Source: an uncultured Lachnospiraceae bacterium (GTDB lineage Bacteria; Bacillota; Clostridia; Lachnospirales; Lachnospiraceae). From it: DNA of 22,789 nt. The stretch lies in the NCBI GenBank assembly GCA_910588755.1, contig CAJUQZ010000061.1:1148-23936 (forward strand). The letters run 5' to 3'. Within the stretch, counting starts at the first letter, position 1, and the number at the start of each line of letters is the position of its first letter. This document shows positions 1 to 6,922 of the stretch, piece by piece. The notes under the pieces were generated by a model. It ran no database searches. It worked only from the letters and a program-made list of their open reading frames with translations, and was not told the DNA's origin. The translations under genes were made by a program, and so were the position numbers.

Positions 1-354
1 AAACAAACATTCACCACTGACAAAGAAAGAAAAGCCTGCCAAAAGGTTGCAGAAGCATTTGCCAGTCTGTATGATCAGACGGATATTGTCATAAAAGATG
101 CTGGTATATATGGTTTTGTAAAACTTTACTGCTATGAACCCGGATACGGATTTGATAAAATCACCACTTTTACCAGCAGCAGGGATCTGTTCAACGATTT
201 ATGGCAGGAATGGTGGCATGAAAAAGTTTTTGCCCTTGCAGCCGGAACGCCGCTCCTGGAACTTGACTACCCAGATATCCTAAACGCCCTGCCCAAAGAG
301 AAACAAAGAAAAATTATGAGAAAAAAAGCATATTTTAGGAAAAAGAGCCGATAG
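1..354 (+). CDS. Small hypothetical protein, 5'-truncated by window edge
   Basis: An open frame runs in from the left edge and stops at TAG 352-354, giving 117 visible codons; the true start lies outside the window. I do not recognise the family. The protein is clearly paralogous to its downstream neighbour. Both share, in the same order, a TDxExxxC stretch, a D-x-G-x-YGFV strand, a GFD-x(3)-TFT segment and an F-x(2)-LW-x(2)-W motif. It is rich in aromatic residues, has a basic C-terminal tail (RKKAYFRKKSR), and shows no signal peptide or membrane segment, so it is probably cytoplasmic. Only 40 nt separate its stop from the next start, which suggests a tandem duplication transcribed together. 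No function is proposed. Confidence 0.75.
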   Translation, partial: KQTFTTDKERKACQKVAEAFASLYDQTDIVIKDAGIYGFVKLYCYEPGYGFDKITTFTSSRDLFNDLWQEWWHEKVFALAAGTPLLELDYPDILNALPKEKQRKIMRKKAYFRKKSR

Positions 355-394
355 AACCGCACAATAAACCATGTCAGCAATAAAGGAGACCTTT

Positions 395-763
395 ATGAAA
401 AGAGAAAAATACATCACTGATACAGAATACAGAAAATGCAAAAAAATAGCCTCTGTCTTTTCAATATTGGAAGAAGACGATATTATTTTACTGGATGTGG
501 GAAGATATGGTTTCGTCGCATTATTTTACTATACGCCTCCGCGTGGATTTGACATCGTCAAAACCTTTACTGACAGTCAGGAAATGTTTGATTCTCTATG
601 GGATGCATGGGTTGACTCACAGCTGATTCAATACGCAGAAACGATGCGTATGGGCGACATTGATTATGATAAAATTTTCGAAATATTACCTGTAGAAAAA
701 CGAACAGAACTTCAAAACCAACAGGAGGTCTTTCTGAAAATGGCAGATTTCAAAGATATTTAA
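395..763 (+). CDS. Small hypothetical protein, tandem paralogue of the preceding gene
   Basis: 122 residues, function unknown. I place the start at the ATG at 395 because AAAGGAG (382-388) lies 6 nt upstream; an in-frame ATG at 371 has no ribosome binding site. The protein aligns along nearly its whole length with the preceding truncated gene: TDTEYRKC near the N-terminus, DVGRYGFV, GFDIVKTFT, then FDSLWDAW. It is acidic to neutral, with no transmembrane segment, signal peptide or recognisable catalytic motif. An alternating strand/helix pattern and conserved Trp/Tyr/Phe suggest a small compact alpha/beta domain. Tandem arrays of small diverged paralogues are sometimes immunity or anti-phage accessory genes, but nothing here shows that directly. 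A hairpin follows 18 nt after the stop. Confidence 0.85.
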   Translation: MKREKYITDTEYRKCKKIASVFSILEEDDIILLDVGRYGFVALFYYTPPRGFDIVKTFTDSQEMFDSLWDAWVDSQLIQYAETMRMGDIDYDKIFEILPVEKRTELQNQQEVFLKMADFKDI

Positions 764-780
764 CTTTTTTCTGAAACGCA

Positions 781-805
781 ACCGACAGGCGCAGTTCCTG
801 TCGGT
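781..805. terminator. Hairpin between convergent genes
   Basis: A perfect 9-bp inverted repeat, ACCGACAGG / CCTGTCGGT, with a 7-nt loop. It sits between the plus-strand small gene (stop 763) and the end of rqcH on the minus strand (stop 866). Neither side carries a convincing uridine tract: plus-strand T6 lies before the hairpin and the minus-strand side reads TGCGTTTC. It is best called a weak or bidirectional terminator separating convergent transcripts. Confidence 0.5.
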
Positions 806-865
806 CTGGCGCCTCGCCGTGTCCGTCATGAAAGACCAGAATTTCTCGCCAGACCCTGACAGCCC

Positions 866-2620
866 CTACTCCACCAGCTCGATTCCCGTGATGTCTGAAT
901 CGATCACCAGCGAATAGTTTGTGTAATATACCACAAATCCCGGCTTGGATCCATTTGGCTTCTTGACATTTTTCTTCTGTGTATAGTCAATCTCCACCTT
1001 CTCTTGTCCCCTCGCCTGAGAATAGTGCGCCGCAAGCCTTCCTGCCTCCTCAAATACCCTGTCAGGAAGCTCCTCATTGTCCGCCTTGACCACCACATGC
1101 GAACCTGGTATTCCCTTTGTGTGGAACCACCAGTCATTTCCCGTCGCAAATTTAAAGGTCAGCTCCTCATTCTGGTAATTGTTCTTGCCCACATAGATAT
1201 GGTATCCGTCACTGCTGATATAGTGAAATGGCCTGCTTGTGACCTTCTCACGCTTTGCACTGCCCTTGCGCCTGATGTAACCGCTCTCGATGAGCTCCTC
1301 CTTGATCTGCACCAGATCTTCCTCTTTCAGCGCGATATCCAGCGACGTGCTTATCGACTTTAGATGGTCGATCTCCTCCTTGGTCTCCTTCGTGAGCTTC
1401 GTCAGCGCCTCATAGGTACGCTTCAGTTTCTGGTATTTGTCAAAATATTTCTTGGCGTTCTCCCCCGCGGACAGTGTTGGATCAAGCGGTATCGTAATCA
1501 TCTGATCATCGTAATAATTCAACGCCTCCAGCGACTTTGTTCCCGGCGCCACACCATACCCATATGCGTTCAACAGTTCTCCATACACCCTGTATTTCTC
1601 ACGCTTCTCTGTATCCTGCAGCTGCCTTCGCTGTAAATCGTACTTCTTGACATTCCGCTCCAGTGCCGTCTGCACGATCTTTCGCAGGTCCACAGAGCGC
1701 TGCCGGATACGTGTGATCACATTTTTCTCCGCATAGTAATATTCCAGCAGTGCCGAGATGCTCTCAAACACTCTCACCTGCTCCTGCTCGTAGGAGCTAA
1801 GCCGTATCGCCGCATACTCGGCTGGCTGGCCGTTCTCATACACGACCTGATAATAAAATTGCTTCTTTAAAATGCACTCCGCAACTCCCTCCATCTCAGA
1901 AAGAAGCTTTCCAAGCGCTTCCTCTCCAAGCTCCGTGGAAGGCAGATCCGCATCAATCCCTGCCCTGTAACACAACTCCTGCGCGATACACGGCGATATA
2001 CCGGTAAAACCCATGTAGATTGCCTTGTAGACTGGCTGGCTCTTTGCCGTCAACACTGCTGCCATCTTCTCCGCCGTGGTAGTCTTATCTACCATGCACT
2101 CAAGCAGTTCGGCCTTATCCTGCGTCTTAGGTATAAAATATGCGCGCCCCGGCAAAACCTCCCGCACCGAACTGACCATACCTGAAATATGCTTGATACT
2201 ATCGATAATCATATCCTTGTCATCGCAGAAAATAATATTACTGTGCTTTCCCATAAGCTCTATAATCAGATATTTCCTGCACAGATCCCCCAGCTCATTC
2301 AAATGTTCTAGCTCAAACCGGACAATGCGCTCAAGCCCTGGCTGTGTTACTGACACAATGCGCGCATTCTGCAAATGCTTGCGGAGCAGCATACAGAAAT
2401 TCGGCGCCGTCATCGGACTTGTCTTGTTCTTTTCCGTCAGATACAGAAGCGGAAGCGACGCATCCGCTGACATCAGCAAACGAACCTGTCCACAGCTCCC
2501 TTTGACTGTCAGAATCAACTCATCCTTCTCAGGCTGCGCAATCTTATAAATCCTGTTTCCAATCAGTTTACCCTTTAGTTCATCAACGATCCCCGCGATC
2601 GTCACCCCATCAAATGCCAT
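866..2620 (-). CDS. rqcH: RqcH / NFACT-family ribosome quality control protein (FbpA-like)
   Basis: 584 residues. RqcH binds the obstructed 50S subunit with peptidyl-tRNA and recruits tRNA-Ala to add C-terminal alanine tails that mark stalled chains for degradation. Older annotations call the family fibronectin/fibrinogen-binding protein. The order is NFACT-N (starting MAFDGVTIAGIVDELK), a charged coiled-coil middle at about 260-430, and the NFACT-R/DUF814 domain at about 435-550 (DWWFHTKGIPGSHVVVKA, then a Lys-rich YTQKKNVKK). The start at 2620 is chosen over upstream in-frame ATG 2644 and TTG 2650. It begins the conserved NFACT-N sequence, has AAGGCGGG about 9 nt upstream, and makes residues 97-98 match the functional D97-R98 pair of Bacillus RqcH. 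Here that pair reads E97-R98, a conservative change. No clear promoter is seen in the structured upstream gap. Confidence 0.93.
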   Translation of the reverse strand: MAFDGVTIAGIVDELKGKLIGNRIYKIAQPEKDELILTVKGSCGQVRLLMSADASLPLLYLTEKNKTSPMTAPNFCMLLRKHLQNARIVSVTQPGLERIVRFELEHLNELGDLCRKYLIIELMGKHSNIIFCDDKDMIIDSIKHISGMVSSVREVLPGRAYFIPKTQDKAELLECMVDKTTTAEKMAAVLTAKSQPVYKAIYMGFTGISPCIAQELCYRAGIDADLPSTELGEEALGKLLSEMEGVAECILKKQFYYQVVYENGQPAEYAAIRLSSYEQEQVRVFESISALLEYYYAEKNVITRIRQRSVDLRKIVQTALERNVKKYDLQRRQLQDTEKREKYRVYGELLNAYGYGVAPGTKSLEALNYYDDQMITIPLDPTLSAGENAKKYFDKYQKLKRTYEALTKLTKETKEEIDHLKSISTSLDIALKEEDLVQIKEELIESGYIRRKGSAKREKVTSRPFHYISSDGYHIYVGKNNYQNEELTFKFATGNDWWFHTKGIPGSHVVVKADNEELPDRVFEEAGRLAAHYSQARGQEKVEIDYTQKKNVKKPNGSKPGFVVYYTNYSLVIDSDITGIELVE

Positions 2621-2929
2621 CTCTAATCCCGCCTTATATCCCATTAACAATCAAACAGGGAATACTTTCCCTATTTGCCGTGCCAGGCAATTTCTTACAT
2701 ACCCCTTTGCAATCGAGTAGGGAAGCGTTATCTTTCCCCACCCACTACGCGCCCCATGCGCCGCCTTAGCGGCATATTTCCTCTGCACGGGGCTGCACAT
2801 AGAGAAAGAACGCGTTCACGCGTTCTCCCCCTCACAGTTCTTACCAGCAAACCGAAAGAACACGTCCTTTGCGTTCTTTCAGGGAACTTAGTAAGACTTT
2901 GGCTGTATACTTTACAGCCTTAGTCGCAC
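2621..2929. other. Gene-free, hairpin-rich intergenic region
   Basis: About 309 nt between glgA and rqcH without a credible gene. It contains at least six separate short inverted repeats: 2657-2672 (AGGGAA/TTCCCT), 2675-2690 (TTGCC/GGCAA), 2760-2773 (GCCGC/GCGGC, loop CTTA), 2807-2826 (AGAACGCG/CGCGTTCT), 2854-2880 (GAAAGAAC/GTTCTTTC) and 2901-2919 (GGCTGTA/TACAGCC). None is followed by a good uridine tract on either strand. No convincing promoter for rqcH was found here. It may be glgA 3' untranslated RNA, an rqcH leader, a small RNA, or decayed repeats. Confidence 0.6.
2901..2919 (-). terminator. Possible weak terminator downstream of glgA
   Basis: A perfect 7-bp stem, GGCTGTA/TACAGCC, with a 5-nt loop starts 10 nt past the glgA stop. 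On the minus strand the following bases are AAAGTCTTACT, without a uridine run, so termination here would be inefficient at best. Confidence 0.3.
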
Positions 2930-4381
2930 TTAGTTTCCTATCATCCAGTCATACATTTCCTGGTATTTACTAGCAGACACACCCCACGAATAGTCCACTG
3001 CCATCGCTCTGTCCACGATCTTGTTCCACTCGCGTTTCCTGTCGTAAAACACCTGTTCAGCATAGCGGATCGTATGAAACATCTCGTGTGCGTTGTAGTT
3101 CGTAAAACTGAAACCTGTCCCCCTGTTTTCATACTCATTGTAAGGCTCCACTGTATCCTTGAGCCCGCCGGTCTCACGCACAATAGGAACCGTGCCATAG
3201 CGCAACGACATCAGCTGGCTAAGCCCACAGGGCTCAAACAGCGACGGCATCAGGAACGCATCGCAGGCCGCGTAGATCCTGTGTGACAACTCCTCTGAAT
3301 AGTAAATGTTTGCAGAGACCTTACCGTGATATTTCCAGTCAAAATGGCGGAACATATTTTCGTAACGCTCCTCACCTGTCCCGAGTACGACAAGCTGCAC
3401 ATCGTCCTTGCTGCACATCTCATCCATAATGTAGGCAACCAGATCCATACCCTTCTGGTCTGTCAGTCTTGACACGATGCCAAGCATCATCTTCTTGTCA
3501 TTCTCCTCTAGTCCCAGCTGTCTTTGCAGGTCTCTCTTATTCTTCACCTTCTCTTTTCTAAAGTTCGAAGCATTGTAATGATGTACGATAAATTGGTCTG
3601 TGTCAGGATTGTACTCATTGTAATCAATACCGTTTACAATTCCGCGCAGGTCATTCTTTCTCGCCGTCAGCAAACCATTGAGCTTCTCACCATAGAAATC
3701 TGTCTTGATCTCCTCCGCGTATGTCGCACTCACCGTCGTGATCGCATCGGCATAGGTCAGCCCACCCTTGAGCAGATTGCCGTCCTTGAAATATCCCAAC
3801 TTGTCAGGTGCGAAATAGGAGCCGTCAAGCCCTGTGATATTCTGGACTGTTTTGATATCATAGATCCCCTGGAACTTGAGATTGTGGATCGTCATGACGG
3901 ACTTCATTCCCCGGTAAAACTCGCCCTGCGCGAACCGTTCCTTCAGGTAAACCGGTATGATTGCTGTCTGCCAGTCATGACAGTGTACGATATCCGGACG
4001 GAAACCTACCACTGGCAGGATTGACAACGCCGCTTTTGAAAAAAATACGAATTTCGTAATCTCGCCAATATGATCGTCACTGTACGGCTTAAAGCCGCCA
4101 AACATCTTCTCATTATCAATGAAATAATATGTGATACCGTCGTACTGCGCCTCAAGTACACCTACATACTCGCTCTGTCCCATAAAATCCATGTAAAAAT
4201 GAGTCCTGTACTGCATCAGTGACTTCATGTGATCTGACATGCACATGTATTTGGGCAAGATCACCCTTGCATCAAAATATCTTTTATCGTAATACTTTGG
4301 GAGTGAACCCACCACATCTGCAAGTCCCCCCGTTTTAATAAATGGTACACCCTCTGAAGCCACAAATAAAATATTTTTCAT
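2930..4381 (-). CDS. glgA: Glycogen synthase (ADP-glucose:alpha-1,4-glucan glucosyltransferase)
   Basis: 483 residues, the usual length for bacterial GlgA (about 475-485). It transfers glucose from ADP-glucose to the non-reducing end of alpha-1,4-glucan, as a GT5-family GT-B enzyme in the cytosol. The N-terminal domain opens MKNILFVASEGVPFIKTGGL, with the ADP-glucose-binding K-T-G-G-L at residues 16-20. The C-terminal domain carries the EPCGLSQL...ETGGLKDTV region with the conserved acidic residue and glycine loop. The start at 4381 is chosen because the conserved N-terminus begins there and AAAGGGA lies about 9 nt upstream; an in-frame extension to 4432 adds 17 non-conserved residues. No other glycogen genes (glgC, glgD, glgB, glgP) are in the window, so this is a solo glgA behind its own promoter. 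Confidence 0.96.
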   Translation of the reverse strand: MKNILFVASEGVPFIKTGGLADVVGSLPKYYDKRYFDARVILPKYMCMSDHMKSLMQYRTHFYMDFMGQSEYVGVLEAQYDGITYYFIDNEKMFGGFKPYSDDHIGEITKFVFFSKAALSILPVVGFRPDIVHCHDWQTAIIPVYLKERFAQGEFYRGMKSVMTIHNLKFQGIYDIKTVQNITGLDGSYFAPDKLGYFKDGNLLKGGLTYADAITTVSATYAEEIKTDFYGEKLNGLLTARKNDLRGIVNGIDYNEYNPDTDQFIVHHYNASNFRKEKVKNKRDLQRQLGLEENDKKMMLGIVSRLTDQKGMDLVAYIMDEMCSKDDVQLVVLGTGEERYENMFRHFDWKYHGKVSANIYYSEELSHRIYAACDAFLMPSLFEPCGLSQLMSLRYGTVPIVRETGGLKDTVEPYNEYENRGTGFSFTNYNAHEMFHTIRYAEQVFYDRKREWNKIVDRAMAVDYSWGVSASKYQEMYDWMIGN

Positions 4382-4458
4382 ACAATCAAATCCCTTTCCA
4401 CACTCGATCCAGTGTTCATTCCAGTGCTGCAAATTTCCCGTGCTGTCACAATAAATTT

Positions 4459-4488
4459 ATTATACACCAACCGCCGCCGGAATGTAAA
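4459..4488 (-). promoter_or_regulatory. Sigma-A promoter of glgA
   Basis: Read on the minus strand: -35 TTTACA (4483-4488), an 18-nt spacer and -10 TATAAT (4459-4464). Predicted transcription starts near 4452, giving a leader of roughly 70 nt to the glgA ATG at 4381. The -35 begins only 14 nt after the stop of the Spo0A-like gene, and no terminator hairpin lies between, so read-through from that gene is also possible. Confidence 0.75.
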
Positions 4489-4501
4489 GGAATTTGTCTG
4501 A

Positions 4502-5047
4502 TTAAGCCCTGTAATGAAGCCTTATTTTATCTGCGATCAAAGCTATAAACTCAGAATTCGTCGGCTTGCCCTTCCCGATGTTGATTGTATATCCGAAAAG
4601 TGAGTCAAGCGTTTCCATCTTTCCCCTGCTCCACGCTACCTCGATTGCATGCCTGATGGCCCGCTCAACGCGGCTTGGTGTTGTCTGGTATTTCTTGGCA
4701 ATTGACGGATAGAGAATTTTCGTGATCGAGTTTAGCATCTCGATATCCTCCACCGACATCATGATCGCCTCGCGAAGATACTGATACCCCTTGATATGGG
4801 CGGGTACTCCGATCTCATGGATCATGTCGGTCACGTCTTTCTCAAGATCATGTACATTTTCCAAGGATCCCGTCTCTGGTCTTTTCTCCGTCTGCTTTCC
4901 CATCAGGCTGTTCTCACTGCCAGTGAGCTTCGAACCTGCCGGAACGGTAATCATGATCTGAAATTCTTTGTCTTTCGTCAATAAATCGCTGAGAATTCTG
5001 AAAATATTCTCGTTATCCTGCTGTGTCATTACGTTTAACTGCTCCAT
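4502..5047 (-). CDS. Spo0A-type DNA-binding protein lacking the receiver domain
   Basis: 181 residues. Residues about 68-181 are an intact Spo0A C-terminal effector domain: IHEIGVPAHIKGYQYLREA, the helix-turn-helix region SRVERAIRHAIEVAWSRG (about 125-142), then SLFGYT and the KPTNSEFIA stretch, all near-identical to true Spo0A. The first ~67 residues are not a response-regulator receiver. They lack the acidic pocket, phospho-Asp, Thr and Lys of that fold, and a length of 181 against about 260-275 fits its absence. It should bind 0A boxes without phosphorelay control and act as a constitutive, competing or heteromeric regulator of sporulation or stationary-phase genes (inference). The start at 5047 has GGAGG 8 nt upstream (5056-5060); upstream ATGs at 5062 and 5068 lack one. 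It is not next to spoIVB, so it is probably a paralogue rather than the master spo0A. Confidence 0.88.
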   Translation of the reverse strand: MEQLNVMTQQDNENIFRILSDLLTKDKEFQIMITVPAGSKLTGSENSLMGKQTEKRPETGSLENVHDLEKDVTDMIHEIGVPAHIKGYQYLREAIMMSVEDIEMLNSITKILYPSIAKKYQTTPSRVERAIRHAIEVAWSRGKMETLDSLFGYTINIGKGKPTNSEFIALIADKIRLHYRA

Positions 5048-5055
5048 AGATTTGT

Positions 5056-5060
5056 CCTCC
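5056..5060 (-). promoter_or_regulatory. Ribosome binding site deciding the Spo0A-like start
   Basis: GGAGG on the minus strand, 8 nt before the ATG at 5047. It lies inside the longer in-frame extensions from 5062 and 5068, so it favours the shorter 181-residue product. Confidence 0.7.
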
Positions 5061-5186
5061 ATTCTCATCTTTGACTGCCAACTGCACCATAATCACGTCT
5101 CCCAATCATAATCTGGCCAAAGAATTTATAAACGCTGCTCCCAATTTACGTATACTTACAAATTCTAGCAGGATTTGGCAATGTCC

Positions 5187-5216
5187 ATTATATAAGATTG
5201 TCAATTTATCTTGCAA
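5187..5216 (-). promoter_or_regulatory. Promoter of the Spo0A-like gene
   Basis: Minus-strand -35 TTGCAA (5211-5216), an 18-nt spacer and -10 TATAAT (5187-5192). A TTGACA lies inside the spacer but is too close to the -10 to serve it. The predicted leader is about 130 nt. The surrounding 5048-5350 gap is AT-rich and otherwise holds no gene or other feature I can support. Confidence 0.6.
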
Positions 5217-5350
5217 CAGTTACTTATCGCACTTTTTGCGCATTAAATACAGCAAATGCCAAAATACCCCATAATCCGTTCAAATCCCTTAAAAATAGCT
5301 GTTATTTCTTGTTGAAAGAGCTGAAATTTTTATGTGGATTTTTCGTGTTT

Positions 5351-5974
5351 TTACATATTTTGGGCGATTTTTGCGCGATTTATTTTTTTCATCTCCTGGT
5401 TCATTCTGCGAATATATTCCTTTCTTGACACCTCCTTTGGATTGACATACGCATCTGTTCCTTGTATCCTTTCCCGTATAAATAACGCCTGCTCCTGCAA
5501 CGCACTGGCTTTAAAATCCGCCACACGCCTGCGGAAAAAGCGCCACGGCCCTCGCTTTCGAATATTTGTTTGAACCTTGCTGCCACCGATCCCCAGTCCT
5601 CTTCCCCATGTGATATTGGCGTGCACGCAAAAGTTCTTCAGGACCGCCATCGCCACGCTGGTCTGTTCGCCCTCATACAGCTCTGTATAGAGAATCGCAT
5701 AAAAACGGCCGCCAATGCTCTCGCCGCCGATCACTGCCTGTTCCACCCTTTCAAGAAACCTTAAAACCTTCGAGGGTACACTGTCCAGATACACGTCAGC
5801 CGCCAACACGATTGCATGTGCGTCTTCAAGATATCTGCACACACTGCCCCAGTCCATATCATCCTCAATTTTTACCGAAATCAGTTCTTCCCCCTGTGCG
5901 TACTCCTGAATGCCCCCTTGGCACACTGTGTCCGTGGCCGCGGTACAATACCCGCCATCCAGAAATAAAATCAT
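5351..5974 (-). CDS. Flavodoxin-fold / FMN reductase-like protein
   Basis: 207 residues. The pattern is that of the flavodoxin/NAD(P)H-dependent FMN reductase fold: strand MILFLDGGY, then AHAIVLAADVYLDSVPSKVLRFLERV (the flavin-contacting loop and the following helix), then GRFYAILYTELYEGEQT and WGRGLGIGG. The N-terminal phosphate-binding loop (GSPR-like) is replaced by GGYCTAATDT, so FMN binding is uncertain. The C-terminal ~60 residues are strongly basic with RKRGPWRFFRRRV. The start at 5974 is preferred: GGAGGTG (5984-5990) is 9 nt upstream, while the in-frame GTG at 6016 has no site. It is second in an operon, 45 nt after the preceding flavodoxin-like gene. Substrate and partner are unknown; it could be a redox-enzyme subunit or a non-flavin relic. 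Confidence 0.7.
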   Translation of the reverse strand: MILFLDGGYCTAATDTVCQGGIQEYAQGEELISVKIEDDMDWGSVCRYLEDAHAIVLAADVYLDSVPSKVLRFLERVEQAVIGGESIGGRFYAILYTELYEGEQTSVAMAVLKNFCVHANITWGRGLGIGGSKVQTNIRKRGPWRFFRRRVADFKASALQEQALFIRERIQGTDAYVNPKEVSRKEYIRRMNQEMKKINRAKIAQNM

Positions 5975-6019
5975 CCCGCCTGTCACCTCCCAATCTGCCC
6001 GGTCCAGATGCGTCACCTG

Positions 6020-6472
6020 TCAAACGATACCATTGAGCTGTCTTAGCTTCTCTACCGTGTCATAAAATACGATTTTGACGCCCCTTGCCTGCAGGGATAT
6101 GCCGTCTGACACAGACTGAATCCTAGCCGACTGCTCCTCCATCGGTGTGATATGGTCCCCATAAAAACAACACACCATGCCAAATGTATTCCTGTTCTCA
6201 CTTCTCACCTCATAGTGCGTCTGTCCATGCCGCATCTCCAAAAAAGGGCCAAAATACCGTCTGCACTCCTCTAGCACACCCTGGACAAACGGACTGAATC
6301 CACCAAATACACAACGGCTAATCAGCACGAGCTGGCCACAGCTTCCGATCACATCCCTGATGTCCCCGCCCGCACAGCGCCTATCCTCACTTATGACGAT
6401 ATCCTTTTCCTGTAGCCGCATCCCAAGTTCCTGCCATGACTTTTCCTGCAGGTCATGTACGATTACTTTCAT
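6020..6472 (-). CDS. Short flavodoxin-family protein lacking the usual Cys segment
   Basis: 150 residues. It resembles clostridial flavodoxin-family proteins in the segment GQLVLISRCVFGGFSPFVQGVLEE (flavin loop and following helix) and in FLEMRHGQTHYEVR, followed by a hydrophobic strand and FYGDHITPMEEQSAR. By recollection, relatives carry a Cys-rich NCIGCFGCW-type stretch between residues about 35 and 45. Here that part is shortened to RRCAGGDIRDVIGSCG, so any metal or redox role of that segment is probably lost. No N-terminal phosphate loop is obvious either. ATG 6472 is preceded by CGGAGA at about 10 nt. It is the first gene of a two-gene operon with the next flavodoxin-fold protein, suggesting the products work together. 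Precise function unknown. Confidence 0.7.
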   Translation of the reverse strand: MKVIVHDLQEKSWQELGMRLQEKDIVISEDRRCAGGDIRDVIGSCGQLVLISRCVFGGFSPFVQGVLEECRRYFGPFLEMRHGQTHYEVRSENRNTFGMVCCFYGDHITPMEEQSARIQSVSDGISLQARGVKIVFYDTVEKLRQLNGIV

Positions 6473-6517
6473 CCAAACAAATCTCCGTTCAGTCTCTTAA
6501 TTCACATAATCATTTTT

Positions 6518-6526
6518 ATTCTACCA
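6518..6526 (-). promoter_or_regulatory. Possible extended -10 promoter of the flavodoxin operon
   Basis: The minus strand carries TGGTAGAAT, an extended -10 (TGnTANAAT) about 45 nt upstream of the ATG at 6472. No good -35 is present; the position is T-rich. It faces away from the tRNA promoter in the same AT-rich divergent region. Confidence 0.4.
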
Positions 6527-6575
6527 TATTTTGACAGAATAAAAAAGTTTTTTGTTTATTTTTTTATAAAAAGTA

Positions 6576-6604
6576 TTGACATTTTTTCAGGGAATTAGTA
6601 TAGT
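6576..6604 (+). promoter_or_regulatory. Strong promoter of the tRNA operon
   Basis: Consensus -35 TTGACA (6576-6581), a 17-nt spacer and -10 TATAGT (6599-6604) lie just upstream of tRNA-Val. Transcription should begin near 6611, giving a precursor leader of about 47 nt. That leader contains two small inverted repeats, CTGAC-AA-GTCAG and TGCCA-GA-TGGCA. Confidence 0.85.
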
Positions 6605-6657
6605 AAAAATGTCGGCTGACAAGTCAGTCGGCATGCCAGATGGCACGTCAGTTGCAT

Positions 6658-6730
6658 GGGGTCTTAGCTCAGCTGGGAGAGCATCTGCCTTACAAGCAGA
6701 GGGTCACAGGTTCGAGCCCTGTAGGCCCCA
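6658..6730 (+). tRNA. tRNA-Val (anticodon UAC)
   Basis: 73 nt folding as a full cloverleaf. The acceptor pairs GGGGTCT with AGGCCCC and is followed by discriminator A. The D arm is GCTC/GAGC, the anticodon stem TCTGC/GCAGA with loop CTTACAA (anticodon TAC), and the T arm ACAGG-TTCGAGC-CCTGT. CCA is not encoded. It is the first gene of a two-tRNA operon. Confidence 0.96.
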
Positions 6731-6752
6731 TTTTTATACCTTACTCTTTTAT

Positions 6753-6826
6753 GGCGAAGTAGCTCAGTTGGCTAGAGCACGCGGTTCATACCCGCGGTGT
6801 CGAGGGTTCGAATCCCCCCTTCGCTA
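6753..6826 (+). tRNA. tRNA-Met (anticodon CAU), elongator type
   Basis: 74 nt cloverleaf. The acceptor pairs GGCGAAG with CTTCGCT (a G-U pair at the end), discriminator A. The anticodon stem is CGCGG/CCGCG with loop TTCATAC (anticodon CAT), and the T arm GAGGG-TTCGAAT-CCCCC. The 1-72 position is paired and the anticodon stem lacks the three G-C pairs of an initiator, so it is an elongator Met. A lysidine-modified Ile tRNA cannot be fully excluded by eye. CCA is not encoded; a T7 run follows. Confidence 0.93.
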
Positions 6827-6845
6827 TTTTTTTATACCTCTATAC

Positions 6846-6891
6846 AGGCTGCACCAGACGGAACGACTCCTGCCTGGTGCAGCCTTTGTTT
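6846..6891 (+). terminator. Intrinsic terminator of the tRNA operon
   Basis: A perfect 12-bp stem, AGGCTGCACCAG (6846-6857) with CTGGTGCAGCCT (6874-6885), a 16-nt loop, followed by TTGTTT. It lies 19 nt after tRNA-Met. On the opposite strand it falls 37 nt past the trpB2-type stop, but without a uridine run there. Confidence 0.85.
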
Positions 6892-6922
6892 CATATCTTT
6901 GCGGATAAAAACACCGTCTTGA

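Noticed and set aside
2675..2923. An 82-codon open frame in the hairpin-rich gap
   Set aside because: No ribosome binding site, low-quality composition, and its length is explained by chance in a GC-richer stretch full of inverted repeats.
4493..4501. TTTGTCTGA next to the glgA promoter as a possible 0A box
   Set aside because: The essential TGNCGAA core is not met (TGTCTGA), so binding by the Spo0A-like protein is not supported.
6576..6908. A 110-codon open frame across the tRNA genes
   Set aside because: It is a translation of the tRNA promoter and both tRNA genes, not a protein.
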